DNA of 64,000 bases from Herpomyces periplanetae. Its lineage: Eukaryota; Ascomycota; Laboulbeniomycetes; Herpomycetales; Herpomycetaceae. The stretch lies in assembly GCA_009733715.1 (NCBI GenBank), contig WMKJ01000007.1, forward strand, positions 141,691 through 205,690, written 5' to 3'. Under the pieces are notes generated by a model. It did no database searches. It had not been told where the DNA came from and saw nothing but the letters and a program-made list of their open reading frames with translations. The position numbers were made by a program, and so were the translations under genes. Below are positions 1 through 12,671 of this stretch, piece after piece (within the stretch, counting starts at the first letter, position 1; every line of letters starts with the position of its first letter).

Positions 1-1102
1 TCAATGTGGTTACTTTCCACGCTAATTTAACCCACTGGCTAGATATTCGGGCAATCTTAATACATGTAAGCTCACACACATGATAGATACGGAGATGCTC
101 GTTTGCATTAACCTGTGATAGTCGATCCGGTTATAGGTAAATTGTATAGCGTAAAATTAACTTGGAAATTACATCAAGACCAACTGACTAATGATAGATT
201 GTACAAATAAAGTGATTAACGTAGGAATGTTAATCGCAGACGAGGGTTTCCCGGTCGTGAAAATACACTGCACAAGGGGAAAAACAGGAACACAGTTAAA
301 CGGATATTACGAATGTAACCCAGATCATAAAGCGTAGTTGACCGTTTGAAGTTGTGAGCTGCCAAAAGTCCTCGAGTGGGAAGTCAGATATTCAAAAGAG
401 AGCATCGGGAAATAAGTGTGCCAGGTAAACCGTTACAAATTCCATTATAAAATTCATCACTATTCAATCAATCAACTTGAAAATAAAAATCATTGTCATA
501 TGTCAAACTTTTCAGATGATCTATATTTCACTAACCCAGATAATCACGATGTGTGCTATCATTATAAAAGCTGTGGAAAATTAGGCAAGGAAGTTAACGT
601 AGCGCATATGTAATTTTCCGGTCTGGTTGGATGTTATCCAAGATGTTTAAGTTCATAAATTTAATACCAATTAAAAAGTCCCAGTGAAAAGAGTTGCCAC
701 ATTCAATAATTAGTGGTCAATCATGGTCAATGGCAAAATCCACTTTATTAGTGCAATTGTCATATGGAATGATAGTTGTGCAGTGGATGTTTCCATGTGT
801 GTTCCGAAAATACTACAGAAATATAACGAAGTAGTATGATAGAAATATGATCAATAAGGAGTCAACCGGATCCATTTTCACCATATTATCGAAACATATC
901 CCTGTAAGGAAATCGAGTGGACTCCATCATGAACGGTGAAGGTTTAAAATTTGAACAGACTAAAAAGAGATGTAAGTTTAATGGCCCATGCGCAAAAAAT
1001 GTAAGATGATCATGACCGAAATATTCTTCACGATTCAATTCCAATTTCGCACAAATTTTTCGCGACAAAATTTATATAGTGCGGAACATTGTTTTCCCGA
1101 CT

Positions 1103-1120
1103 CGGGCAAAAGATTGCCCG
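1103..1120. repeat. Perfect 7-bp stem, 4-nt loop hairpin
   Basis: CGGGCAA at 1103-1109 pairs with TTGCCCG at 1114-1120 around the loop AAGA. It lies in non-coding DNA with no U tract or gene next to it, so no function is assigned. Confidence 0.4.
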
Positions 1121-2261
1121 CACCGTCTTCTGCTTAGGTAAGCATCTATATAAATTGGATTCGTCGCGAGATTGACGCACGAATTTCGGGAGATTTTGGA
1201 AATTTCGACAAATTGGACGAAGAATTTTTTCGAGAGAAATTTAATCGACACGCTAAATGATAATCCAGTTTTATTCAATTAAATTTTCATCAATCATGCT
1301 AAATTTATCATGCTTAGAAATGGTTGATATTCCTTCACAACAGCTTTTGGAAGATTTCCCTTTAAATTCACTCATCCTTGCATGCACGTCTGCTTGACCG
1401 GGCAAGTCTACTCATCATCGACTGTTCAGCTGATTTGTCGATCTCCGCTTTTGCGCTGGCATGTCGCTCTTTAGATGAACTTGTTATCCCTCCTCATTTC
1501 ATCATGTTTAGCCTCTCCTATATTCAAATACTTTTTTGATAAATTTGACCGATTTTTATGTCATGCATCCATTCTAATACATCCTTAATTGGCGTGTCGG
1601 CTGGCTCACTTTTGATTTAGCTATTGTGTCATATATTAAGCTAATATTACGGTGAGATTGTTTGCGTGCCTCTCCACTCGCTGTCTCGGTAAAAATATGA
1701 GTGTATAAGTAGTCGGTGCTCTGTGCCTTGCCCTGGCTTACTCGATTTTACCCACGCATATACACTCTCTTTTATTCACTTACACTGGTGCGTAGCTTTT
1801 TGTTGGCATTAGGTGACATGGCGGTCCATTGCGTTGGAACAAGCCGAACTAGGGTACGTGGTCATCAGGCTTACTACGATTTGCTGTGTTTGCATATGTA
1901 TAATACTTTGATAGAGTATGGGTTCACGTAGCATTTCGTCCCGCTTATCCTTCCCTTGAAAACGGAACAGTGCACGGGAACTGGCTTAACAACTTTTCAA
2001 GTAGAGTTTCAAGCCATCAGCACATGCTTTATTCGTAACATGGCTTCTAATCATTGTACTTTGCATCACAACGAGCCACGTTATTTCAATCCCAGGGGCA
2101 ATGAATCCGTAATTGTCATCCGCATATCTCGAGGTTTGGCCCCGATTCAAAAACGGCTTTAAAATATACCGAACTTCGTCACCCTCCCATGTTTCAATTC
2201 CCTCCCTCGGCCCCTTAGGGAATGTCTTGTCATACTTTAGCGCCGACAATCATGGGAAACA

Positions 2262-2343
2262 TGTGTGCGTGTGCGTGCGTGTACGCGTGCATGCATGCTT
2301 GTTCGTTCGTTCGTGTGTGTGTGTGTGTGCATGTACGTGCGCA
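2262..2343. repeat. GT/TGCG-rich microsatellite
   Basis: A degenerate run of GT, GTGC, ATGC and TTCG units, including an uninterrupted (GT)n tract near 2314-2328. Overlapping open frames in several phases here are products of the repeat and not genes. Confidence 0.8.
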
Positions 2344-2919
2344 CCCTTGCATGTCATTGCAAATCGTCTTGTGTGTATCTGTTTTCAAGGTGGAAGTGGT
2401 CAAACGAAAATGGTTGGTTGAGGGTAGTTGTTTGGGAGAAACATAATTACCTTCGTTATGGGACTGTCTCCATGATTACTCCCTGAAATTGGGGATTAGC
2501 TTGGAATATCGTGCCACGGGTAAATACTCAAAAGTCACTCTTTTCCTATTATCCACCTTTTAAAATACTTGATCTAGCAATCCTATTCCCTAACCTCTCA
2601 GTACTCGCGATCCACTCTGATCGGAATTCGGCGAGTGTTACTTGGTTCGCTTGTCTTGCTTAAACTTCCGGCTCATCTCAATCTCAGCTTTTTTTTATCT
2701 ATCTAACGGATATATGTTCATGCTTTCCTCTCTCTAGCGTTTGTTTAAGTGTGCGTTGTGTCCTAAGTGAACTTTAAGTTATTCAGTTGCTCTCAAGAAT
2801 TTTTAATTATTCGCCTGACGCTTGGCTCATTTTCATGTCTCCCAGGTAAGTGATACTTTGGGAAACATCTGGCAACCGTTGCATCTCACCTAACATTGGA
2901 AGCTGATTGATCTAATGAT

Positions 2920-4948
2920 ATGGCTGCTAATTCGATAAAATTGGGTTTTAGGGAATATCATATTGTCGTTCTCGGTGTGGGTAAGTCTAAATTTAAGCCT
3001 ACAATCAGCACTTAAGGCTAACTTTTAACAGGCGGTGTTGGTAAAAGTTGTGTTACGGGTATGCGGGTTAAATGAAACGGAATAGCTAAGAGCATTGCGA
3101 TCATGACATTTAAGCTAACTGTAACACCAATCTCGACTGGATTATGGCTAGCTCAATTTGTTCGAAATGTTTGGATCGAAAACTATGATCCCACCATCGA
3201 GGATTCTTATCGCAAGTTGGTGAATGTTGACGTGCGTTTGACAAAATTGTGTTTTGAAACTGATGGTAAACGAGCGGTGACGGCTAACGTAGATCTGTTG
3301 AGGAGATCAGGGCTGGCAGATCGTTTTGGAGATATTGGATACAGCAGGAACTGAACAATTCAGTAAGTCAGTCTCATGGTTGTCTTGTGTATACCTTTTG
3401 GTGGAATGGTTTGGCTGACCGGATGAAATTGATGATGTTTTTTTACTCAGCTGCAATGAGGTAGGAAACTAAGTTGTTGAAATTACAAGAAATGGAAAAG
3501 TTGAGATGTACAAGGGGAAAGTTAACATTGCTAACTGAAATGTTGAATGGTTTAGAGAGATGTACATTAAAACCGGGCAAGGGTTTTTGCTGGTTTATTC
3601 ATTAACGAGTCCAGCTTCACTGAAAGAACTTGAGATTATTCACGATCAGATTGTACGGCTTAAGAAAGATGTACAGGTTCCGATGGTTCTGGTAGGGAAT
3701 AAATCAGATCTTGAACTTGAACGCAAAGTTCCTTTTACACAAGCCTATGAAACTTGTAAGCGGTGGGGTAATATTCCATTTTACGAGACAAGCGCCAGAC
3801 GACGCGCAAATATCGACGAAGTATTCCGAGATCTATGCCGACAGATCTTGCATCGTGATGTTAATATTGCAGCTGAACTTGCGGCACCCGGTCTGCCCCT
3901 TGCGCCAGCAGTTACAAATAATGGACCAGCCAATATGCGATCAACTACATCGACAATATTCAGAGTGTCGACTCACCACAAGAATTCGTCGAGTAAGGAT
4001 AATTTCACCGGATCTCCGCCCGGTTTACCCAACCAAGTAGCATTAGCTTGTCATACTTTAACTGGCTCTGTTCCAGCGTTTCCTACACCAGCGATTCCCC
4101 GATATCCAGAATCTCGGGATGAATTAAATACAAAGACCGCGTTCAATGGTCGAATTGGAAACTTATGGGGCCTTCGCAAGTTTAAACCGTTTACATTTTC
4201 ATCATGGATGTCTAGACGGGTTAGCGATAAAGGGCAAGTTTACGTAGCAAGACCCCCGCGGACGACCATCAATGGCGAATCGCCTCTGGAAAACCACCAG
4301 ACTCAGTCTATTTCGAATAAGTCAAGTCGACCATCTCTATTTCGAAATTCGAAAATCACCTCGCATTTACGGTCAACATCCCCGCGTCGTTCACAGGTAT
4401 GCTTTTGCGGAATTCGGTATCTCGGAGCTACCATCAAGGACACCACAACGTTAACGGAGACTCGAGAAGTTAGTAAAACCTCTGAACCATCGACCCTTCC
4501 CACCAGCCAGAGCAACAGCACCAGTAACATCATCAGTTACAACATCATGAACCCTCCCCCAAACACGATCACCACCCCTTTACCTGCCGGAGCTTCATCC
4601 GCCGTGCCCAAAGATCCATGCTCAGAGGATTCTTCATCAACAAGTTGTCACACCAGCGTTACCCTTGCCTCATCGTCGTCATCTTTACCTTCTCCGGTAC
4701 TTCATCCCGCCAAAGTTCTCAGCCCACATTCAGGCTCCTCCGACTCTACTCTTCACGATTCTCTTTCCAGCTCCATCCACACTGCATGCTCCGACTCCGT
4801 ATCGACGTCTTTTTCGCCTCCATCATCAGCCTCATCTTCTTCGTCAACTTCGCTTTGGCGACGGAAAATCTCTCATCCAAAAAAATCCCTTGATCGACCC
4901 TCTCCTCTTCCTCCTCCAATTGCCCCCTGGCATCCCGATATTCGTTGA
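2920..4948 (+). CDS. rsr1: Ras-like GTPase Rsr1/Bud1 with long C-terminal tail
   Basis: Polarity GTPase of the Rsr1/Bud1 (Rap-like) family, expected at the plasma membrane, where it links a Cdc24-type exchange factor to Cdc42. I join six exons: 2920-2980, 3032-3058, 3152-3231, 3320-3362, 3451-3460 and 3556-4948, giving about 537 aa. The joins restore the P-loop GVGGVGKS, the effector segment YDPTIEDSYRK, switch II DTAGTEQF, then TAMREMYIKTGQGF, the base-binding NKSD and the ETSA motif. Introns are 51-95 bp with GTAAGT-like donors and GCTAAC-like branch sites. Exon 5 is only 10 nt. After the G domain (to about residue 175) comes a Ser/Thr/Pro-rich tail of about 360 aa. It ends in ...APWHPDIR, and I see no C-terminal CAAX box, which Rsr1 proteins normally carry. 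An unrecognised intron in the tail (a GTATGC donor lies near 4397) could change its frame. The G domain is certain and the tail less so. Confidence 0.9.
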
Positions 4949-5244
4949 TCTTGCTGTAAAATTGCATCACTATCCGTAGTTTTTTTCCAAATATCCCTTG
5001 CCTTCAATTTGTATTGTTACGCGCCACTCTACCCGGTAATCAATCTTTGTATGGTGTACATACATCTTCTACTTTTGGTTTCTTTGCTCTTCAACTTGTT
5101 TTTCCCTAGTTAACTCTACAATACATTCGCTGGTTTGAATACCCTCAAAATCTCACCAAAATCTTCCGTTCAATTTGTATACATATCCCATCCATTTGAA
5201 CTCATCTCCTGCCACAATCGCACAAGCTCCCCCATTCTATCCCT

Positions 5245-8200
5245 TCAGCAATCAAACTGGAATCGACAACATTCGTCACAAATATACCCAGCTGAACCGC
5301 CCCCTCGAGGACCAACGTTTCTAGCAACCGGTATTCCACAAGTCTCATCACGACCGCTGCCACTGCGTGAATTTATCGTTGTGGCCGAGAGTATAGAACA
5401 CTTTTGATCCGGCGTAAAAAACATTGAGGCTCCTCCGTATACGCCCGATTTAGCAGCCAACTGTGCATGCCCGCCACTTAAAGATGTTAAACCTTCACCC
5501 AGGCTGGACGACTCGTTGAACTGTCGAATACTAGGCGCATAATTAAAGCGTGATGATGGTGAACAACTTGCTGCATACCGTGATCTAGGCCCATTACTGG
5601 TTCGTGAACTTGATCGCGTAACACTCTGTTCATCATATCCCATTCCCGCCGTCGATCCGCAGTTGATACCACCAATGCTGCTGTTGCTGTTACTCACTTC
5701 ATAATCCCCTGTAACTAAATTATGCTGCTGATTCCGTTGTTGAATCTGCGAATACTGTCGGGCCGTTAACTTTCCAATTGTTCCCTCTCCCCCCCGTACA
5801 ACCACCGTACACTTGGGTTCACGACTTCTTCGCTCTTCACCACTCCGATCGCTACGACTTTCCCGATTCCCCCCATTCGCACCACGCTCTTCATACAATC
5901 CATTACTTCCCCACCCGTCATTCCGCTTCAATCCACTTTTCACCTTCTCTTCAGCCCTGGGCCCGTACAAACATTCCAGGCGAGCCACTTTACCACGTCT
6001 TAACAGGTTAACGTGCGAAAAATGTTCCAACGGCTTCCGCCCTTTTAATCGGTTAAATCCCCGTGTTGTACTGCCAACCTTGATGAATGGATTGCCGTTG
6101 GCTTTGGCCTCTAGTATCTCACGAAGTGTTAGACTCGTCGACGAGCACGACGACAGTGAAGCTTCACGTTCGTTTAACCCAAAAATCGTGTGTCCATGGT
6201 TGGGCGGTTCACTTCGTCGTAGAAACCACCCCGTCCGATTATTGATGCTTGGTGAACTAGCTCGTGAGCGTGTACAATCCCCAACTTCCGAATTACTCCG
6301 CTTTTTTGCTACGTTGGAACGTCCTTGGATGCCCCATTTCCACAATTGTCGTGCCCGCAAACTCCCTGTTGTCATTTCATTCCCACCGAATTCCATTGAT
6401 CCGTTAGTACTAGTCTCTGCTCCTTTAACTTGGTGATCTCGTCGACTGTCACTTCGCCATCCTAGTCCGTTACCTACTACTCCATCATGTCTAAACCGCC
6501 CAATTTTATCCATGGACTGTGAAATCGTCCTAAAGTTAAACTTGGATCCTCCCTTACTCTTTGTTCCCCTTCCCTCACATTTGTCCATTTGTTGCTCATG
6601 TTTCTGGGGTTCTGATGGTCGACGATGTCGTAAACTTCTCGATTTAAACTTAACATGCTCCATACTACCCATTGACCGTAAATGAGCTCGCTTTCGCCCC
6701 GACAGCGAGCTACTTTTTCCATCATCATCTAAATATCCCAACAGTATTGCTGGCTTGTTTAATCGTCGGTTCAGAAATCGCATTTCACACCCAACTTCAT
6801 CGTCAAACAGTGCATCTTTGTAACCTAAACTCGCCGAGCTGCCTTGTAAAACTCGACTCGAATTTTTCGAAATGTCCCGCAAAAAGTAAGGTGTAACGTA
6901 AGTCTGCGCTGCGTGAAACTGACTTTCCGATTTATCGCTCGTTGTCATGCCATATGACGCTTCGCCCAATGAACTAGACTGACTTTTGCCCGAATCTTTA
7001 CATCCTCCACTTACTTGCTCAATTCCTTGGTAAACCTGCATCATATTGCAACCTGATGTCTCCTTTATCCCTGTCCAATACTTTTCATCAGTTCCTGCAC
7101 TTCGAACTTCACCTTCGGCTCTGTATCCGCCGCCATCATAATCCATGATACATCTCTGATTGGCTTTATCTTTCTTCTCTTTAAACCCATCATTTGACGA
7201 CGAATAAATGGCTAATTCGTGAGCAAACGTGTGGTAAAGACAGTCACGATACAACTCTGTTCTATTCGATCGAATATTCCGGGAAAATTCCAGCGAGCGT
7301 GATATGCGAACACTCCTCGTCACCGGTGTTCGATCCGTAATAAATTCCGTTGAATCCGTGCTACCTGCCAGGCTTCCCGTTGATTCAGTGTGAGTCGTGT
7401 TGACTTCTAACTTTAACTCATCTTCCTGTATCCAATTTGATCCCAAATCATCCGAAGTTATTGTTGTGCTTACTGTGGCTCCACTTGTTGATTCACCCTC
7501 TTCTTCACCATCCGAAGAACTAGATGCCCTCGAATTAGCTTGCACATTTCTTTGTTCCTCCAAATTATCCAAAACGTATTCCATCGCATCGCAGTAAATG
7601 CTTTCTCCATCGCTTGAATCTCCTTCACGGTTTCCAGTGGTACCATTTACCTGTCCAAGAACAGAATCCGAAGACCTTCGCACACGTTGACGGACTCGTC
7701 TCACACTCCCATTTTTCCCGCTCCGACCCACACCATCGCCCAACTTTTCCATCGAATTCAACCCTAGAGATGCGCCTAACGTTTGGTCCACTTTCGGTAG
7801 ATCTTCTTGCCCACAATATTTCTCTGTGTACGATAGCCCCATTACCCGCATCGGCCCCACTATACTTTCAACCTGTTTTTCTTCATGCTGAATCTCGTTT
7901 CTAGCATTCTGCTGCACAATTCTATCATCCTTGACACCTTCACTTATCGAGCAGTTTATTTCATCGCTGGTAAGCTCTCGGACGGCTATCTCATTCTCCA
8001 CGTTCGTATTCATGTTTGTTGAGTTAATCTCGCCACCTTTTACAAGATTTGACCCATCTTCATCGTACGTCTCGTAAAGTTTAATGTTACTGAAACACGG
8101 CAAGTTAATATGAGGGCTGACCCAATACTCTCGTCGCGCCAACAATCCTCGACATGACTCTGAAAATTCAGTGGTATGTCTATCAACCTCGCTCGGAAAT

Positions 8201-9268
8201 CCAACATTTGTCATACCAGTTTGCTTCGAAGTTGTTATTTCTGCTTTGGTTTTTGAGCTCGTGTAGTAAATTGGCGAGCGGACATTTTCCAGCGAGTGCG
8301 ATTCATCCGACTCTAGAACATTTCCTCCTGGTTCTGCTGTTGTATCAATAACAGAGGTTGTCGAAAGTTCACCGTTTTGTGTGCCTGGGCCGGGGATATT
8401 GATCATACTTTGTAAAGAATGTACATCGTGAGATGATAAGTTGAGTTCAGACGTTTCAATTGGTGAATTAGAAGAGGGGAGCAACATTGCACTAGAATTG
8501 GTTGACTCTGAGGGGCCTTCTAACCCGTCCACTGGTGTAATCGTCCGAGAAAAAGATACTGAAGGAGAACTGGTTGCTGTATCACGACCAACAGATTGTA
8601 AAACAAACCGAGACGACTCACGGCGGGGAGTATAAATAACGTATTTCAATGGTTTGGAGGTCGATTTTTTCTCATTGTAACTCTCCTGACATGCAGCATT
8701 CGACTCCGCGGCAAATTTAACGTTATCGTAACTTTCATTTAAGTTAGGAGAATGGGGGAGTAATGGGAGTACCTTTGGGGTCGACGCTGCGGAAAACGAA
8801 GAAGCGGCATAATTACGAGATGGTAAAGGGAAAGATTGAGCAAAGCTAGTTTCAACGGAATGTAACCGGGGTATACTGGGAGATTTTGATAAAGTTTTTA
8901 TGTCTGCCTGGCTCATGGAAGGGACAAAGGCTTGAATATTCTCAATTATGGCAGATTCCATGGGATTGTTGATGGTTGGAGTAGTTTGGGGAGTAGTCCT
9001 TTCACGACGCCTATTTGAATAGTCGACTTGTAATACAATTGCAGCGGCCTCGGTAGACAAGGAAACATTGGGTCGATACTTAACGAGTAAGGCGGATGAT
9101 GATGATGATGGTGTAAGAGGCAAAGGTGAAAGGGAATCGCTTTCCAACTAATATTATGCATTAAAGTTAAAATTCATATTGAATTGAAAGGGTATCAGAG
9201 AAAAATCAACTCACATTATCGACTGTTCCGGAAGATTGACGCTTTCGACGGAAAACACCAGCTAACAT
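5245..9268 (-). CDS. Large serine-rich protein of unknown function
   Basis: Unrecognised protein of about 1318 aa. Exon 1 is 9268-9215 (MLAGVFRRKRQSSGTVDN) and exon 2 is 9147-5245. The 67-bp intron has a GTGAGT donor and a TTAG acceptor and keeps phase 0. The protein is mostly low complexity: Ser, Thr, Asn, Gly and Arg rich, with many RSxS-like basic/serine stretches and no membrane segment. The N-terminus (basic start, then LLVKYRPNVSLSTEAAAIVLQ at about residues 34-54) is the only part that looks ordered and constrained. It may be a short conserved fungal motif, but I cannot name it. The last residues contain Cys pairs (ICDECCRF). The gene converges on rsr1, with stop codons about 300 bp apart. 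The long intact frame and clean splice support a real gene. A regulatory or polarity scaffold is possible but would be speculation. Confidence 0.8.
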
Positions 9269-12200
9269 GATGGATGAAGTTTTCAGACCTTAGAATTATT
9301 AAGTAGTATTCAATCCTAACTGATTCAGTGCAATTGATAAGTTATAAAGACCTGGATAGGTGACTTAGAGTCAAAAGTATGCGTAAAATAAACCAACTTG
9401 AAGAGAATAATATACGAAAAGAAACAGAAATTGGTTGAAAGTAAAATAGTCGCTGCATAAAATGTTTATCATATCAGAATTTCCAAAGGTCAAGCATACC
9501 CAAAATTATTCACTCAATGATACAATCTGGCAAAAATCCTCGTGTTAACTCGTTGGAATTGGAGAAACATTTGCAAAATTCGTGCGAAAACTGCGCTTAA
9601 AAGCGAAACCAACGCTCGTCAGCCACACTGGTTGCACGTGATGTGATGGCGGTGTGGGGACCAGGGAAGGGGGAGCCAGGGCATGAAGGAAGTGGATTGA
9701 GATGAATTGGAAAATTTATGGCATACTGCTTGGATAGGATATGGCTAGAAAGAAAAATGGAAGAGTCTATAGGAAGATTTTGGTGCGCTAGGTAAGATTC
9801 ATTATTGTGTTGACGAGTCAGCGTTACTTGATACATCCCTACTGGAAGCAATTGCATGAAAAACCGATGATAATGAAACAGTTTCAACTCCTATTGAAGC
9901 CCAATAACCCTGCAGTGAGTGGAAGGTGGATTAGGTGGGTGGATGAATGAATGAATGGGTAATTTGTATAGCGTATCCGATTAGTTAAATTCATATTAGT
10001 TACCGTGCTGCTGTTACGGATGCAGCCACAATTTTCGTGTGTAGCAATAGTAATGCTGCGTATGACAAAACAAGAAAATTCAGTTGATGGTTGAAGTGGG
10101 AACAAATGGTTGTATTCTGTTAACTTTTAACAAAAGTAACTTACAGACAGCTAAGTTTAAAGTGTACTGAAGGGTGGTTTAGTAAACCTTATAAGTTGCG
10201 CAAATCCTAGTTTAAACAAAGCTAGTTTACCCTCCCCTCCCCTCACAGCACAATTTTCCACCAGCAGAGTTTTAAATGTTTTTTACGGTAGAAAGTGTAC
10301 TCAAAAAGTACACTTGACACCAAACAAATAATCGACGAGATTGATGATAAATGGGCCAATTGATCGATGGCTCGTTTGACGGATTTCCAGGCTAAGTGAA
10401 TCAAATGCAAGAGAATATCCATTAATATCCGCCAGGGCTAACTATTTCATCACTGCCGTAAATCGTTTTATCACCTGACAGTGCTTTGTGTAAATCTATG
10501 TTGAAGCAAAGAGTTGTACATACAAGTCCATAGGCGGTGTATTGATAGGATAAGTTGAGCAGACAACAAGATCGAGTCTGATGAGTACAAAATTAAACTT
10601 GAGTAATATATAACGTCATTTATACCTTACTACAGCCAACCTACGAATTGTAGTCACATTCTGGGCTAGCGGTATGAATAATTTACGGTCATACAACTCG
10701 GGACATGGAAGTGTAAACCTGCTATAACGTGTAATCCGGCCTACGGTTAATTCATCCAATCCAACAGTGTATAACAAGATGTGGTAATTTAAAGTAATGA
10801 GTATGTGCTATATTATAAAATAGCTTATGCACACATATTATAAATTTACCGGGAGTAAATTTCTCCCATTCGTAGTAGAAAAATTTAGAATCCTAGTTAA
10901 CTATGGTAACGATAGTACGACAGTCGTTCGGAACAGCTACGACAGCAATAAGTAACAATGCTGGGATGCAGTACGATACGACAAATTTGGCAATTAACAC
11001 GAGTTCATAGGGAAACCGTACGCTATAATACGCAACAATAGAATATTAGAACTACGTGCAGTACTCATGTAGCTTGGTTTTAGTACCTCCTTAGTATACT
11101 AGTGTATGATTTAAGAAAGTTACTAGATTGCCATCACAGTCTTATCGATCGAAGAGCGTGATCACGCATATCGAAGATGATACAACTTTCGTATCACGTT
11201 GACAATGAGAATAGCCGATTCGATGTCGACAACAACGAAGTAGTGCCACTATGTGATCATCGAACGGTACACCTAACCTGAAAGCGGATCCATAGAAAAG
11301 ATTTACAAGGACAATCAATACGTTACAGGGCAAATTCGACACGTCAAGTGTAAAGTACACGGAAAATAGGTTAAATAAAAGGGTAAAATAGTCACAAAAA
11401 TTAATGGAGGCTACACCCAAGGTGTAATGACTGTTCTATAATAGCGTAAAATTGAGTAATGATAAATCAATTATGTTTAAACTTTTCAAATCAAATGTAC
11501 AAAATTAGTCGGCATAACCTACAAATTTTAAAACATTAAATTCTTTTGGTTTTCATTATACAGACTAATCATTCATAATGAAAAACAAAAATGTTCCACT
11601 ACGACATGACACAGAGTTTAAATGTATACTGAATATCATGAATTCGTGATGGCGCAAAAGCGACGCTACAGTACACTTAAATGTTCAGGTTCCAGCCCGA
11701 GGATTAGTTTCACGGCAAAACTTACGAATTCCGTGCACCAAACGCGAAGTGTTTTTTATTTCAATCATCCCGTGTAATTATTTTCAGCTCTCCGCCAATG
11801 CACATCTAAGATTAAATGGGTAAATTAATTTAAAAGCCGTTCGTTATCATCCCTCAATTTTGCGCTAAAGATATACCTATGAAACGCTTCTAATAGTAAT
11901 CTCAAACTGTTCCGTTCATCACATTGACCGGAGCCAGGAACGCTTTACCCGCCTTAAGTTATAAGAATGCAAATACTTACACACATCACATTAATCTATG
12001 TAATGTTTCAAGTTGACAGTTCGAGCTAGCTTTACGCGACTCCAATTTAATTTTTCCGAAATAATTCCAAAAGAGTACACCATCTACAATTAACGTTGTA
12101 ACAATAACGCTAACTGCCCAACATAATTTTTGCACTAAGAACAGTGAGTAGTTGATTTTCCAACCCTTAGAAAATTTCCAAAATTCATAAACATTTAATC

Positions 12201-12671
12201 TATTTCCATGACTTATACTACTTAGTGTCCATGCCAAAATATCCCCTTAAGAAATTCATTGAAAACTTTCATACACTCGAATAAGCTATGTAAACAACAG
12301 AAAATCTCTTTCCTCGACTTCCCGTCAACACGGCAACCTCAGCTCCGTACCTCATCTCGTCTCATCTAAGCATAGTTCGCACATTCCAAATGCAAGTGGC
12401 ACCTTCCCCAGACATAAAAAAGATCAGATGAAACCAATTCACATGACCAGTATGTCGGGACGAGGATGTATCACGTGATTAGTCTAGATAGAAAATTTGA
12501 CGCGGAGACGAAGGCGGTTTTGGTGAACAAGGCTGTCACGGAAATAAGATATTTACGCGGATAGAGCGTTTGATTTTATTGGAATAAGTAAAGTGAAATA
12601 TTGAATGTAGTAGGGTTTGCGAAATATTAGTAATTGATGGATTGGTGCAAGGAGACTATGAGTTTGGCGAC
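9269..12671. other. Divergent intergenic spacer between the serine-rich gene and smc3
   Basis: About 3.4 kb of AT-rich DNA without a supportable gene, tRNA or repeat. The longest open frames are under 100 codons and lack family similarity or splice logic. It contains CACGTG at 9635-9640 on the serine-rich gene side and TCACGTGA at 12471-12478 on the smc3 side. Both flanking genes start outward from it, so it must hold two promoters. Confidence 0.6.
12471..12559 (+). promoter_or_regulatory. Putative smc3 promoter elements
   Basis: A palindromic TCACGTGA (12471-12478) and two same-strand ACGCG cores (12500-12504 and 12555-12559) lie 110-200 bp before the smc3 start. ACGCG is the core of the MluI cell-cycle box bound by MBF-type factors in ascomycetes, and cohesin genes are often controlled at G1/S. 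The sites are seen; their function is inferred. Confidence 0.35.

Larger units (their letters stand above)
1..2919. other. Intergenic region upstream of rsr1
   Basis: No protein-coding gene can be supported here. Open frames are all under about 105 codons, overlap on both strands and match no family I recognise. The stretch is AT-rich, with a GT/GC-rich microsatellite near 2.3 kb and a perfect hairpin at 1103-1120. The last 300 bases are richer in T and C, as expected for a fungal promoter and leader in front of the rsr1 start at 2920. Confidence 0.6.

Noticed and set aside
4303-4533. Antisense frame inside the rsr1 tail.
   Set aside because: Shadow of the rsr1 coding strand, without independent support.
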